From Sphingobacterium sp. UBA4616 (GTDB taxonomy: Bacteria; Bacteroidota; Bacteroidia; Sphingobacteriales; Sphingobacteriaceae): a stretch of 64,000 nt of DNA. Within the stretch, counting starts at the first letter, position 1. Every line of letters starts with the position of its first letter. Both the position numbers and the translations under genes were made by a program. The notes beneath the pieces are model-generated. The model was not told where the DNA came from and made no database searches. It was given only the letters and a program-made list of their open reading frames with translations. Positions 8,481-17,308 of the stretch are shown in pieces. The stretch covers positions 1 to 64,000 of the forward strand of contig DGIS01000028.1 in the NCBI GenBank assembly GCA_002386525.1. The letters are read 5' to 3'.

Positions 8481-9554
8481 CTAAGCAATACTCACCTCAT
8501 CACACAAATAAACATCCTGAATGGCGTGAAGCAGCGCTACACCTTCCTGCATCGGTTTTTGAAAGGCTTTGCGACCAGATATCAAACCAGTTCCGCCAGC
8601 GCGCTTATTGATAACTGCTGTTTTTACGGCTTCTTGGATGTCATTCTGTCCCGAAGCCCCGCCAGAATTGATCAAGCCCGCCCTGCCGGCAAAGCAATTG
8701 AGTACTTGGTAGCGGCATAGGTCAATAGGATGGTCGGAAGAAAGCTGTGTATACATACGTTCATCCAACTTCCCATAACTGCTTTTACCCATATTCAACG
8801 CTTTGAATCCGCCATTTAATTCGGGTAATTTTTGCTTAATAATATCGGCTTTGATGGTTACCCCTAAGTGATTGGCCTGTCCGGTCAGATCTGCTGCTAA
8901 GTGGTAATCTTTATCTCCGACCTTGAAAGCCGAATTACGCAAATAACACCATAATACCGTCGCCATCCCCAAAGAATGTGCTTCCTCAAATGCTTTTGCT
9001 ACTTCAATAATCTGCCGATCTGATTCTTCAGATCCAAAATATATGGTTGCCCCTACCGCAACAGCACCCATATTCCAGGCTTCGCGAATTGTTCCGTACA
9101 AGATTTGGTCTGCGCGATTGGGATAAGTCAACAATTCATTATGATTGATTTTAACCAAAAACGGAATCTTGTGTGCATACTTTCGGGCAACAGCTCCTAA
9201 TACACCAAAAGTAGAAGCCACAGCGTTGCAATTTCCTTCCAAAGCTAGCTTAACAATATTCTCTGGATCAAAATACTGTGGATTTGGCGCAAAAGACGCT
9301 CCGGCACTGTGTTCAATACCTTGGTCCACGGGCAATATTGACAGATACCCCGTATTGGCTAAACGGCCCGTTCCAAAAAGTTGCCCCAAACTTCTTAAAA
9401 CTTGTGGACTACGATCACTTGAATTGTATACTTGGTCAATAAATGTTGACTGCGGAAGATGAAGCATTGTTTTGGAAACTGCAGGTTGATCAAAATCTAA
9501 CAAATAACTCGCTTCAGTACCTAGATGGGCCTGTATTTTTTCGATGTATTGCAT
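8481..9554 (-). CDS. fbaB: class I fructose-bisphosphate aldolase (FbaB/DhnA type)
   Basis: Cleaves fructose 1,6-bisphosphate to dihydroxyacetone phosphate and glyceraldehyde 3-phosphate through a Schiff base, in glycolysis or gluconeogenesis. It has 357 residues. The family signature [11 protein letters not shown] is at 73-83, and [11 protein letters not shown] is near 132-142. [11 protein letters not shown] (232-242) is the most likely Schiff-base lysine region. A glycine-rich phosphate-binding stretch ([19 protein letters not shown]) follows. It belongs to the DeoC/LacD-like superfamily and not to the zinc-dependent class II enzymes. It lies between serS and rsmI, and I saw no TAnnTTTG element upstream of its ATG. 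Confidence 0.9.
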   Translation of the reverse strand: MQYIEKIQAHLGTEASYLLDFDQPAVSKTMLHLPQSTFIDQVYNSSDRSPQVLRSLGQLFGTGRLANTGYLSILPVDQGIEHSAGASFAPNPQYFDPENIVKLALEGNCNAVASTFGVLGAVARKYAHKIPFLVKINHNELLTYPNRADQILYGTIREAWNMGAVAVGATIYFGSEESDRQIIEVAKAFEEAHSLGMATVLWCYLRNSAFKVGDKDYHLAADLTGQANHLGVTIKADIIKQKLPELNGGFKALNMGKSSYGKLDERMYTQLSSDHPIDLCRYQVLNCFAGRAGLINSGGASGQNDIQEAVKTAVINKRAGGTGLISGRKAFQKPMQEGVALLHAIQDVYLCDEVSIA

Positions 9555-9654
9555 AATTTATTTAAAATAACGTGATGGAGTTTACTCTAATCTTTAAAAT
9601 AAAACTTCAAAAAGCACAGAATGTTTTAGCGCATGTTATATAGTAAAAAAAACT

Positions 9655-9662
9655 TAACTTTG
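9655..9662 (+). promoter_or_regulatory. -7 element directly before rsmI
   Basis: TAACTTTG ends three bases before the rsmI ATG. No good TTG is found 19-20 nt upstream, so the call is tentative; if used, the mRNA would be essentially leaderless. Confidence 0.35.
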
Positions 9663-9665
9663 ACC

Positions 9666-10331
9666 ATGTTATATTTAGTTCCAACACCTATTGGCAATCT
9701 GGAGGACATGACGTTCCGTGCGGTCAATGTCCTAAAAGAAGTGGACCTCATCTTAGCAGAGGATACAAGGACCAGTGCTCCGCTTTTAAAACATTTTGGA
9801 ATCGACAAAAAAGTATTTGCGCACCATCAGCACAATGAACATAAAGCGGTCTCGGAAATCATTAAATTCTTAAAAGAGGGACAAAACATTGCTTTGATTT
9901 CAGACGCTGGAACACCGGCTATCTCGGATCCGGGATTCTTACTGGTACGCGAGGCCATCAAAGAAGGACTGGAGGTACAGTGCTTGCCAGGAGCAACTGC
10001 TTTCGTGCCAGCGCTTGTCAATTCGGGGCTTCCCAACGACCGCTTTTGTTTTGAAGGTTTTCTGCCGGTGAAAAAAGGAAGACAAACGCGCTTAAAAACC
10101 TTAGCAGAAGAAAAACGAACGATGATCTTTTATGAGTCACCGCATCGTATACTAAAAACAATAGAAGAATTTATCACAATTTTTGGAGCTGAAAGACAAG
10201 CTTCGATATCTCGGGAATTGAGCAAACTCTACGAAGAGAATGTGCGCGGAACATTAACTGATTTAAAATTACACTTTGAAAACAATCCGATTAAAGGAGA
10301 ATTTGTATTTTGTGTAGCAGGATTGGAATAA
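9666..10331 (+). CDS. rsmI: 16S rRNA (cytidine-1402 2'-O)-methyltransferase
   Basis: SAM-dependent methylation of the ribose of C1402 in the ribosomal P site. The protein has 221 residues. The SAM-binding loop VPTPIGNLEDMTFRA is at 5-19, LAEDTRTS at 30-37, LISDAGTPAISDPG at 78-90 and FYESPHRI at 155-162; all are family hallmarks. An ATG 11 codons upstream would add residues absent from the family, so the ATG next to MLYLVPTPIG is chosen. The gene is divergent from fbaB and precedes a PH/SHOCT gene on the same strand. It lacks the short extra C-terminal domain of longer RsmI proteins. Confidence 0.95.
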   Translation: MLYLVPTPIGNLEDMTFRAVNVLKEVDLILAEDTRTSAPLLKHFGIDKKVFAHHQHNEHKAVSEIIKFLKEGQNIALISDAGTPAISDPGFLLVREAIKEGLEVQCLPGATAFVPALVNSGLPNDRFCFEGFLPVKKGRQTRLKTLAEEKRTMIFYESPHRILKTIEEFITIFGAERQASISRELSKLYEENVRGTLTDLKLHFENNPIKGEFVFCVAGLE

Positions 10332-10368
10332 ATTTTAATAATCTTTATGTAATTAAAAAGTATTTGAC

Positions 10369-11127
10369 ATGAACATGGAACAATTTGCACAGGATGGGCA
10401 GGACATAAAAATCATCGAAAAATTGGTTACTAAAGTCCAGGATATGCTTACTCCAGGAGAAAAAATAGATTATATCGCAGTTCAAAAGAAACCTGCAGTG
10501 ACTATATTACCGGATAGTATTACCATCAGTAATAAGCGCATATTTATGTGCGAGTTCACTAAATTGGGCTTGGCTACTGATTTCGAAATTTTCGGCTGGC
10601 AAGATATCAAAGATATTGCTTTCAAAGAGGAAATCTTCGGTTCGAAAGTGACTGTTATTCCTTTTACTGGGGAGAATTTGAGCATAGACTATATCCCTAA
10701 AGTTCAGGCCAGAAAATTGTATCAATATATTAAAGCGGCACTTGAAAATTATAAAAAAGCTGAGTTGGCCGCTGAAAAGGAGAAAATAGTTATTGCTCCA
10801 ACTGTCGCAAAAGAAGTGGTTATCGAACGGCCAGAAAGTAATATACCGGTTCAGCCAGCGGTTACTTCGCCTGCCCCATCCGCACCACAATCTTATGGTT
10901 CGGCTCAGCCAACTTCGTCAGCGCCAGTTCAGGCACAGCAACCGATCGGATCCACCCCTACTGTTCCTTCAGTTTCGGCAGCTCCTATCTCACCTGCTGC
11001 GGCAAAGGAAGAGGAGGACGATGAAATTACCTTAAAGCTCAAAAAATTAAAAACGCTCTTCGATAAACAATTAATTACCCAAGAGGAATACGAGAGTAAA
11101 AAGAGAGAAGTTTTATCCAGTTTATAA
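10369..11127 (+). CDS. PH-like and SHOCT domain protein
   Basis: Predicted cytoplasmic protein of 252 residues. Residues about 20-120 form a bacterial PH-like domain (ITISNKRIFMCEF, then FGWQDIKDIAFKEEIFGSKV). Residues about 145-222 are a low-complexity linker rich in Pro, Ala, Ser and Gln. The last 25 residues (LKKLKTLFDKQLITQEEYESKKREVL) are a SHOCT motif, an oligomerisation or membrane-associated module. No enzyme signature is present. It lies 37 nt after rsmI and 23 nt before lnt, so a three-gene operon is plausible. The molecular role is unknown. Confidence 0.8.
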   Translation: MNMEQFAQDGQDIKIIEKLVTKVQDMLTPGEKIDYIAVQKKPAVTILPDSITISNKRIFMCEFTKLGLATDFEIFGWQDIKDIAFKEEIFGSKVTVIPFTGENLSIDYIPKVQARKLYQYIKAALENYKKAELAAEKEKIVIAPTVAKEVVIERPESNIPVQPAVTSPAPSAPQSYGSAQPTSSAPVQAQQPIGSTPTVPSVSAAPISPAAAKEEEDDEITLKLKKLKTLFDKQLITQEEYESKKREVLSSL

Positions 11128-11150
11128 TTATAAATGGAAGAAAATATATT

Positions 11151-12815
11151 GTGAAAAATAACTATCTACTGGCACTTTTAAGTGCCTTTTTATTGTGGTT
11201 GGGCTGGCCTCCGATACCCTATTCCAGTCCCTTGTTATTTATTGGGTTTGTTCCTTTGCTGATTGCTGTAGAGAACATTATCCGCAATGAAACATTCCAA
11301 AAGAAAGGCCGAAAAGTATTCCTTACCGCGGGCCTAACTGCGGTAGTTTGGAACACAGCCTCGATTTATTGGGTATATAATTCTATATCGGCAGTTATGC
11401 CATCCTTTGCAGCTGTAATTATAAGTCTGATACCTTTTTGCTTAGGCGCAACATTAATGGCGGTGGCTTTCTGGCTATATGGGCAACTACGACGCAAAAC
11501 AAACGTAATGCTATCCCTTTTCGGATTGATGGGATTTTGGATAAGCTACGAATTTCTACATGAATCCTGGGATTTAGCTTTCCCCTGGATGACATTAGGA
11601 AATGGTTTCGCCAGTTTCCACCAATTGGTGCAATGGTATGAAATCACGGGAGTCTACGGTGGAACCATATGGATCTGGCTGGTCAACATCTTGGTATTTA
11701 CACTTTACTTAAATCGGAAGGGATTTTATCCGATCAAACGTAAAATAGTTCCAATTGCTGTATTAACTGCAGTGTTACTAATCCCCAGCACCTACTCGCT
11801 GATACGTTACGTTAACTATGAAGAATATCAGAATCCCGCACAAATCGTCGTTGTTCAGCCCAATATTGACCCTTACATTAAATTCAATATAAGCCCTGAA
11901 GAGCAATTAAACACATTATTCTCCTTATCAAATTCGGTCGCTAAACCCAATACCGAGTTTTTTATCTGGCCTGAAACTGCGCTATCGCAGAACGGCGATT
12001 TCGATGAGGAGAACTTTAGGGAAACCTATTCTTACCAACGCATCTTAAAATTTTTAGATCAGTATAAAAATGGCAATGTACTTTCAGGTATTGAAAGCTA
12101 TCAGCTGTACAACGATGCCAAAACGCCAACTGCACGCGAAATAGCTCCTCATGTTTATCAAGATAATTTCAATGCCGCGACATTGATCGATTATTCTTCC
12201 AAACTACAGTTTTATCATAAGTCCAAGCTCGTTCCGGGGGTAGAACAAATGCCTTTTGGTGCAGCCATGAACATCTTAAAACCGCTATTTAAAGCATTCG
12301 GCGGCACTACGGGAGGCTATGGAAAACAGGCCGAACCATCGGTCTTTTATGCGCAAAGTGGCATTGGTGCCGCACCGGTCATCTGTTACGAATCCATTTG
12401 GGGCAATTACGTTGCTAAGTATGTCAAAAAAGGAGCACAGTTTATTGCGATCATCACCAATGATGGCTGGTGGGGAAATACTTCGGGCAAAGACCAACAT
12501 TTACAGTATGCTAAACTACGTGCGATTGAGAACAGACGATGGGTGGCTCGCTCTGCCAACACAGGGATTTCTGGCTTTATTAATCAACGGGGAGATATTG
12601 TGCAACAGACCAAATGGTGGCAGCCTGCGGCCCTCAATCAGGAAATTAATTTAAATGAAGAAATTACTTTCTATACGCAAGCGGGTGATATTGCCGCTTA
12701 TTTGGGTTTGGCGATCGCATTAGGAGGAATTTTGATCCTGATCTTGGTCAGACGAAAAAAGGAACTCAGAACAGAAAAATTCCCATCCCATACGCTCCAG
12801 CGCAAAAGGATCTAA
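11151..12815 (+). CDS. lnt: apolipoprotein N-acyltransferase
   Basis: Adds the third acyl chain to the N-terminal cysteine of lipoproteins at the periplasmic face of the inner membrane. It has 554 residues. The first 215 or so hold multiple membrane helices, followed by a nitrilase-like domain and a final helix near 520-540. The catalytic triad is visible: Glu275 (WPETALSQ), Lys357 (YHKSKLVPG) and Cys412 (VICYESIWG). The frame starts at GTG with GGAAG about 10 nt upstream; the ATG at 11134 is in another frame and stops at once. It follows the PH/SHOCT gene closely. Several lipoproteins encoded in this window would be its substrates. Confidence 0.93.
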   Translation: MKNNYLLALLSAFLLWLGWPPIPYSSPLLFIGFVPLLIAVENIIRNETFQKKGRKVFLTAGLTAVVWNTASIYWVYNSISAVMPSFAAVIISLIPFCLGATLMAVAFWLYGQLRRKTNVMLSLFGLMGFWISYEFLHESWDLAFPWMTLGNGFASFHQLVQWYEITGVYGGTIWIWLVNILVFTLYLNRKGFYPIKRKIVPIAVLTAVLLIPSTYSLIRYVNYEEYQNPAQIVVVQPNIDPYIKFNISPEEQLNTLFSLSNSVAKPNTEFFIWPETALSQNGDFDEENFRETYSYQRILKFLDQYKNGNVLSGIESYQLYNDAKTPTAREIAPHVYQDNFNAATLIDYSSKLQFYHKSKLVPGVEQMPFGAAMNILKPLFKAFGGTTGGYGKQAEPSVFYAQSGIGAAPVICYESIWGNYVAKYVKKGAQFIAIITNDGWWGNTSGKDQHLQYAKLRAIENRRWVARSANTGISGFINQRGDIVQQTKWWQPAALNQEINLNEEITFYTQAGDIAAYLGLAIALGGILILILVRRKKELRTEKFPSHTLQRKRI

Positions 12816-12916
12816 TTCTTAGAAACCGCAGTACTCAGGCACCTACCAGCGATAATTAGGAAATTAAAATGATAAAAATAAGTGATTTGATACCTGTAAT
12901 TTACTTGAGAGATTTG

Positions 12917-12924
12917 TAATTTTG
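12917..12924 (+). promoter_or_regulatory. -7 element directly before the cysteine desulfurase gene
   Basis: TAATTTTG ends four bases before the ATG. A TTG with correct spacing is missing, so this is a weak call. Confidence 0.3.
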
Positions 12925-12928
12925 CCGC

Positions 12929-14065
12929 ATGCAAGTATATTTTGATAATGCTGCGACTACAGCCTTAGATCCTGAAGTAATAAAAGTAATGATCGATGTG
13001 ATGGAAAATAACTTTGGTAATCCATCCTCAATCCATAGTCACGGACGACAAGTAAAGACAATTGTAGAAAAAGCACGTAAAACGATTGCCAATTTGCTTC
13101 ATGTGTCTCCTGCAGAGATATTTTTTACATCGGGTGGAACGGAAGCAGACAATATGGCTATCGTGAGGTCGATAACCGACTTTGGGATAACCCATGCCAT
13201 TACCTCACCTATTGAGCACCATGCCGTATTACACACCTTAGAGGAACTGCAAAAAGCAGGTAAAGTGCACCTTGACCTGCTGGAGGTTGACGAAAAAGGC
13301 AATTTAAATATCAACCAGCTGGAAGAGCTTTTAAATAGTAACCCACGTACTTTTGTCTCCATTATGCATGCCAATAATGAAATTGGAAATCTCAACGATA
13401 TTCACCGTATCGCCGAGTTATGCCAAAAGTACAATGCTATATTTCATTCCGATACTGTGCAGACTATGGGGCATTATCCACATGATCTTACTCAACTTAA
13501 AATAGACTTCGTCACAGGAGCTGCTCATAAATTCCATGGCCCGAAAGGGGTCGGCTTTCTTTATATAAACGCCAATAACAAGATCAAACCTTTAATCTAT
13601 GGCGGAGCACAAGAACGAAATATGCGTGGCGGAACAGAAAATGTATATGGTATAGCAGGACTTGCCAAAGCGCTGGAACTTGCCTATGAAAACATGGAAG
13701 AACATCATACTTATATTCAGGGGCTCAAATCTTATATGATTGACGAGTTGCTGAAAGCAATACCAGACATTGGCTTTAATGGCGTTATCGAACCAGACAA
13801 ATCATTGTACACCGTATTGAATGTTTCTTTCCCTTGCAGTAACCTTGCCGATATGCTCCTTTTCAATTTGGATATTGCAGGCATATCATGCTCTGGAGGC
13901 AGTGCATGCAGCTCAGGGACCGACATAGGCTCTCATGTATTGAATGCGATCAAATCGAGCGCTGAACGCCCCTCGGTGCGTTTTTCATTTTGTAAAAATA
14001 ATACCAGGGAGGAAATCGACTTTGTCGTAAAAACGTTAAAGGAACTTTGTACAAAAAACCAATAG
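12929..14065 (+). CDS. cysteine desulfurase (NifS/IscS family)
   Basis: PLP-dependent enzyme that takes sulfur from cysteine for Fe-S clusters or thio-modified tRNA. It has 378 residues. The N-terminal signature YFDNAATTALDPEV is followed by NPSSIHSHGR. The PLP lysine is Lys201 in TGAAHKFHGPKG. The catalytic cysteine is Cys327 in SGGSACSSGTD, the longer flexible loop of the IscS/NifS subgroup rather than the SufS type. No iscU or suf genes are adjacent, so the sulfur acceptor is not indicated. It is a single-gene unit. Confidence 0.93.
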   Translation: MQVYFDNAATTALDPEVIKVMIDVMENNFGNPSSIHSHGRQVKTIVEKARKTIANLLHVSPAEIFFTSGGTEADNMAIVRSITDFGITHAITSPIEHHAVLHTLEELQKAGKVHLDLLEVDEKGNLNINQLEELLNSNPRTFVSIMHANNEIGNLNDIHRIAELCQKYNAIFHSDTVQTMGHYPHDLTQLKIDFVTGAAHKFHGPKGVGFLYINANNKIKPLIYGGAQERNMRGGTENVYGIAGLAKALELAYENMEEHHTYIQGLKSYMIDELLKAIPDIGFNGVIEPDKSLYTVLNVSFPCSNLADMLLFNLDIAGISCSGGSACSSGTDIGSHVLNAIKSSAERPSVRFSFCKNNTREEIDFVVKTLKELCTKNQ

Positions 14066-14162
14066 TACTTCCCGATAAAGCTTGAAAAGTTGCTCCCATA
14101 TGAAAATAAAGCATCGATCATATGTTCGAATGTCTTAAAGACTAAAATAAACTCAAAAACAA

Positions 14163-14190
14163 AAAAGCCGGAAGTACAACTGCCGGCTTT
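14163..14190. terminator. bidirectional terminator
   Basis: AAAGCCGG and CCGGCTTT form an 8-bp stem. T-rich sequence follows on both strands, so it can end the desulfurase transcript (+) and the NlpE-like transcript (-). Confidence 0.8.
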
Positions 14191-14221
14191 CTTATTTTTA
14201 CATCATTTATATAAAGTGAAC

Positions 14222-14641
14222 TCAATTTTTCGTCAGAACATAGTATTTGGATATATCTCCAGTAATGTCATTTCCTGAGAGATCCAGCTGACTGAGCATC
14301 CTATTTCCAAGTTTGAATTTATAATCTACACCATCTAAGGTAATAATATTGCCATCCAACTTCCACTTTCCTTCCCGAACAAACACATCCTCACTTTTAT
14401 TTAGATATTTAGATGAATATTGATAAGTATTGTCAGCATGTAAAGAAATGAGTGTTTCAATCCCATCACAATCCGCACAAGGCATTACGCCTTTATACTC
14501 ACCAATCACTACTTCCGCCTTATCTCTTCCTTTAAGATCCTGTAAATTATCTTTGTAGACGGCTACACTTTGTTTGGGATTATCACATCCCGCCATTCCA
14601 ATTATCAACCACAAACCCACAATCCAAATATACCTTTTCAT
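14222..14641 (-). CDS. NlpE-like lipoprotein
   Basis: Small envelope lipoprotein of 139 residues. The lipobox IIGMAGC puts the acylated cysteine at residue 19. The core GEYKGVMPCADCDGIETLISL (CADC at 55-58) and the GKWKLDGNIITL strand match the N-terminal domain of NlpE, the copper-resistance and surface-sensing lipoprotein. In E. coli NlpE signals envelope stress to CpxA; no Cpx system is visible here, so that role should not be transferred. A GTG one codon upstream is in frame, but the ATG is preferred. Confidence 0.82.
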   Translation of the reverse strand: MKRYIWIVGLWLIIGMAGCDNPKQSVAVYKDNLQDLKGRDKAEVVIGEYKGVMPCADCDGIETLISLHADNTYQYSSKYLNKSEDVFVREGKWKLDGNIITLDGVDYKFKLGNRMLSQLDLSGNDITGDISKYYVLTKN

Positions 14642-14725
14642 CACATTCTAAATTCAAAAAAATCAGCATCTAACAGTTACACCAATAAACTCATAACAAA
14701 TTAAATACCAAAAAATTAGAAAAGA

Positions 14726-15058
14726 TTAAAAATCATCATCATCATCCTCTGCCAAAACTGCCAATGCGCCCTGCAACTCGCCCAAGGCATGGAAATTACG
14801 ACTCTTGCGGGCGATATAGATTCCAGCTCGGTACGTAGCAATCGCCGAATCCTGTCTACTTAATTTTTCGTACAATTTACCCAAATGATAGTAGGTTCCT
14901 ACATAATCTGGATTCGACTGTACTAAATCCTCGAATCTCGACATAGCCTCCTGCTCATTCCCCTGCTTGAGATATTCAGCTGCAATCGCATATTTCAAAA
15001 AAGGATCCGCTGGGCTCTCTTTCAAAAATTCATTCAATTGGTCCAATCGTGTTGACAT
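14726..15058 (-). CDS. small TPR-repeat protein
   Basis: Cytoplasmic protein of 110 residues made of two to three tetratricopeptide repeats: DPFLKYAIAAEYLKQGNEQEAMSRF, YVGTYYHLGKLYEKLSRQDSAIATY and a third partial one. It ends in an acidic EDDDDDF tail. There is no signal peptide. TPRs mediate protein contacts, but the partner is not indicated. It has its own near-consensus promoter and sits between the NlpE-like gene and etfBA. Confidence 0.85.
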   Translation of the reverse strand: MSTRLDQLNEFLKESPADPFLKYAIAAEYLKQGNEQEAMSRFEDLVQSNPDYVGTYYHLGKLYEKLSRQDSAIATYRAGIYIARKSRNFHALGELQGALAVLAEDDDDDF

Positions 15059-15071
15059 ATGTTTTTTATTT

Positions 15072-15102
15072 CAAACTTAGACAAATTGAACTTTATATCC
15101 AA
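15072..15102 (-). promoter_or_regulatory. promoter of the TPR gene
   Basis: TTG (15102-15100), a 20-nt spacer and TAAGTTTG (15079-15072), 13 nt before the ATG. Confidence 0.75.
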
Positions 15103-15434
15103 TATAATACGTATACCTAGTGATAACAATCCACATCCCTGTATGATAGAAAAAAAACCATTACTCTTCTAACCCTTGAGAAATCTATACTTATCCAAAA
15201 ATTACTATGCTAGCATACAAAATGACAATTTGCTGACGAAACAAATCTGTTGTCAGAAATCACTTGTTCAAAGAGAAAAATTACAAAAACAGCAACAAAA
15301 GCATTTAATATCTTGTTACATCAAAAAAAACAATCGAAAAATGCTTGAAAATTTTAAAAATATTCAATATCTATCAACTGCCATCTCAAGGGATTTTGGT
15401 TGATCTGAAACTTTATAATTAAATGAAAATATAG

Positions 15435-15442
15435 TAAGTTTG
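15435..15442 (+). promoter_or_regulatory. -7 element of etfBA
   Basis: TAAGTTTG lies 17 nt before the etfB ATG. Only a TTTA is found at the -33 position (15412-15415). Confidence 0.5.
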
Positions 15443-15459
15443 GGTAAAACCAATCGTAT

Positions 15460-16197
15460 ATGAAAATATTAGTTTGTATAAGTAATGTCCCTGACACTAC
15501 ATCCAAAATCACTTTTACAAATGACAACACTGCATTTAATACAGCTGGTGTACAATTCATTATAAACCCTTATGATGAAATTGCTTTATCTAAAGCAGTG
15601 GAATTGGCCGAAGGTGGAAAAGGAACCGTAACTGTCATCAATGTGGGGGATGCATCGACAGATGCAACCATTCGAAAAGCATTGGCAATTGGCGCAGATA
15701 ACGCTGTACGGATAGATGCCGTTCCCCGCGATGCTTGGTTTGTTGCGAATCAAATAGCAGCGTATGCCAAAGACAATGCATTTGACTTAATTTTAACTGG
15801 TCGTGAATCTATCGATTATAATGGTGCTCAGGTGGCGGCAATTATAGGAGAATTGCTGCATATTCCTTCTGTTTCCATAGCCAAAAAAGTCGAGGTTGCA
15901 ACTGATATGGTGACTGTTGAACGTGAAATTGAGGGTGGGAAAGAAGTGTTAACAGCCAAGTTACCACTCGTCATAGGTACAGCCGAAGGTGTTGCTGAGC
16001 CTAAAATACCCAATATGCGTGGTATTATGAGTGCACGAAGCAAACCGTTGGACGTGGTGGAACCGTTCTCCGTAGAACTTCTAGCTCATATTGTCAACTA
16101 TGAGACACCAGCTCCACGAGGTACGGTCAAACTTGTTGACGCTACCGAGGTAGAAAAATTAGTTTCTCTTCTTCATGATGAAGCTAAAGTTATTTAA
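15460..16197 (+). CDS. etfB: electron transfer flavoprotein subunit beta
   Basis: AMP-binding subunit of the ETF heterodimer that accepts electrons from acyl-CoA and other dehydrogenases. It has 245 residues. It begins MKILVCISNVPDTTSKI and carries INPYDEIALSKAVELAEGG plus LILTGRESIDYNGAQVAAI, the family core. The conserved ETF-beta signature region VEREIEGGKEVLTAKLPLVIGT is about two-thirds along. It is 20 nt upstream of etfA in one operon. The membrane ETF:quinone oxidoreductase is not in this window. Confidence 0.95.
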   Translation: MKILVCISNVPDTTSKITFTNDNTAFNTAGVQFIINPYDEIALSKAVELAEGGKGTVTVINVGDASTDATIRKALAIGADNAVRIDAVPRDAWFVANQIAAYAKDNAFDLILTGRESIDYNGAQVAAIIGELLHIPSVSIAKKVEVATDMVTVEREIEGGKEVLTAKLPLVIGTAEGVAEPKIPNMRGIMSARSKPLDVVEPFSVELLAHIVNYETPAPRGTVKLVDATEVEKLVSLLHDEAKVI

Positions 16198-16217
16198 TCT
16201 TTAAACGCTAAAACACT

Positions 16218-17192
16218 ATGTCAATACTTGTATATGTAGAAAATACCGATGGAAAATTCAAAAAATCCGCTTTTGAAGTTGTTTCGTACGCCAAATCCAT
16301 CGCCGATGACATACAGACTGATGTTGTTGCAATTTCAATCGGGAATGTTGCCGAAGACGAACTCGCCGCTTTGGGCAGATATGGTGCTTCGAAAGTATTA
16401 AATGTCAATCAGGAACAACTTGCTTCTTTTGTAAACCAAGCTTATGCTAGTATTATCGCAGAAGCTTTAAAAAACACGGATTCAAAATTGCTTGTCTTAT
16501 CCAATTCATTTTCCGGAAAAGGACTCGCTCCGCGTATTGCGGCGAAATTGCAGGCCGGGTTAGCCGATGGCGCGCTCGAATTACCCCACATTACGGATGA
16601 CAAACTTACAGTCAAAAAAACAGCATTCTCCAATAAAGCTTTTGCTACACTCGAGCTCAGTTCAGAGATCAAGGTCATTGCGTTAAACCCCAATGCGTAC
16701 GAAACTAAAGATGTTGATGGAAAGGCTATAGTCGAAACCTTTGCGCCAAGTATTGACCAACTAGATCTTTCAACCGTGGTTAAGGAGATTGTGCGCGCAA
16801 CAGACAAAGTCTCTTTACCGGAAGCTGAAATTGTGGTTTCTGCAGGCCGCGGGCTCAAAGGCCCCGAAAACTGGGGAATGATTGAAGAACTTGCGGATGT
16901 GCTAGGTGCAGCTACCGCATGTTCGAAACCTGTATCCGATGCCGGCTGGCGCCCCCATTCGGAACACGTAGGACAAACAGGTATTGTAGTGAGCCCTAAT
17001 CTCTATATTGCAATTGGTATCTCCGGTGCAATTCAACATTTGGCCGGGGTGAGCTCCTCGAAAACCATCGTTGTCATCAATAAAGATCCGGAAGCTCCAT
17101 TTTTCAAAGTGGCCGATTATGGAATTGTAGGAGATGCTTTCGACATCGTTCCAAAATTGACGCAAGCACTGAAGGCTTATAGAGGTATTTAA
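16218..17192 (+). CDS. etfA: electron transfer flavoprotein subunit alpha
   Basis: FAD-binding subunit of ETF, 324 residues, standard length. The C-terminal FAD domain shows SAGRGLKGPENWGMIEELAD, then SKPVSDAGWRPHSEHVGQTG, then YIAIGISGAIQHLAG. The end DPEAPFFKVADYGIVGDAFDIVP is the classic ETF-alpha signature. It is co-transcribed with etfB and followed by a strong terminator. The pair probably feeds electrons from fatty-acid or branched-chain amino-acid oxidation to the quinone pool. Confidence 0.96.
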   Translation: MSILVYVENTDGKFKKSAFEVVSYAKSIADDIQTDVVAISIGNVAEDELAALGRYGASKVLNVNQEQLASFVNQAYASIIAEALKNTDSKLLVLSNSFSGKGLAPRIAAKLQAGLADGALELPHITDDKLTVKKTAFSNKAFATLELSSEIKVIALNPNAYETKDVDGKAIVETFAPSIDQLDLSTVVKEIVRATDKVSLPEAEIVVSAGRGLKGPENWGMIEELADVLGAATACSKPVSDAGWRPHSEHVGQTGIVVSPNLYIAIGISGAIQHLAGVSSSKTIVVINKDPEAPFFKVADYGIVGDAFDIVPKLTQALKAYRGI

Positions 17193-17211
17193 ACCTTTTA
17201 TCCCATATATT

Positions 17212-17246
17212 CTCCCCATTTATTGAAAATGAATGGGGAGTTTTTT
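17212..17246 (+). terminator. etfBA terminator
   Basis: CTCCCCATT (17212-17220) pairs with AATGGGGAG (17232-17240) and is followed by six T. Confidence 0.9.
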
Positions 17247-17257
17247 ATTGGTTATAA

Positions 17258-17288
17258 TTGCATATAAAAGCAAATTTATCTAAGTTTG
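17258..17288 (+). promoter_or_regulatory. promoter of the DUF151-UVR gene
   Basis: TTG (17258-17260), a 20-nt spacer and TAAGTTTG (17281-17288), 20 nt before the ATG at 17309. This rules out the upstream in-frame start at 17258, which lies inside the promoter. Confidence 0.8.
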
Positions 17289-17308
17289 TAAACCGGTTTG
17301 AAATTAAA

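Larger units (their letters stand above)
15059..15459. other. AT-rich divergent intergenic region
   Basis: Holds the TPR-gene promoter at 15072-15102 and an etfB -7 element at 15435-15442. The 330 nt between them are AT-rich; a 75-codon open frame there lacks an ATG and shows no protein-like composition. Nothing else is recognised. Confidence 0.55.

Noticed and set aside
15176..15403. 75-codon open frame in the region before etfB
   Set aside because: It begins with TTG, is AT-driven (Lys, Asn, Tyr, Gln runs) and has no domain or partner.
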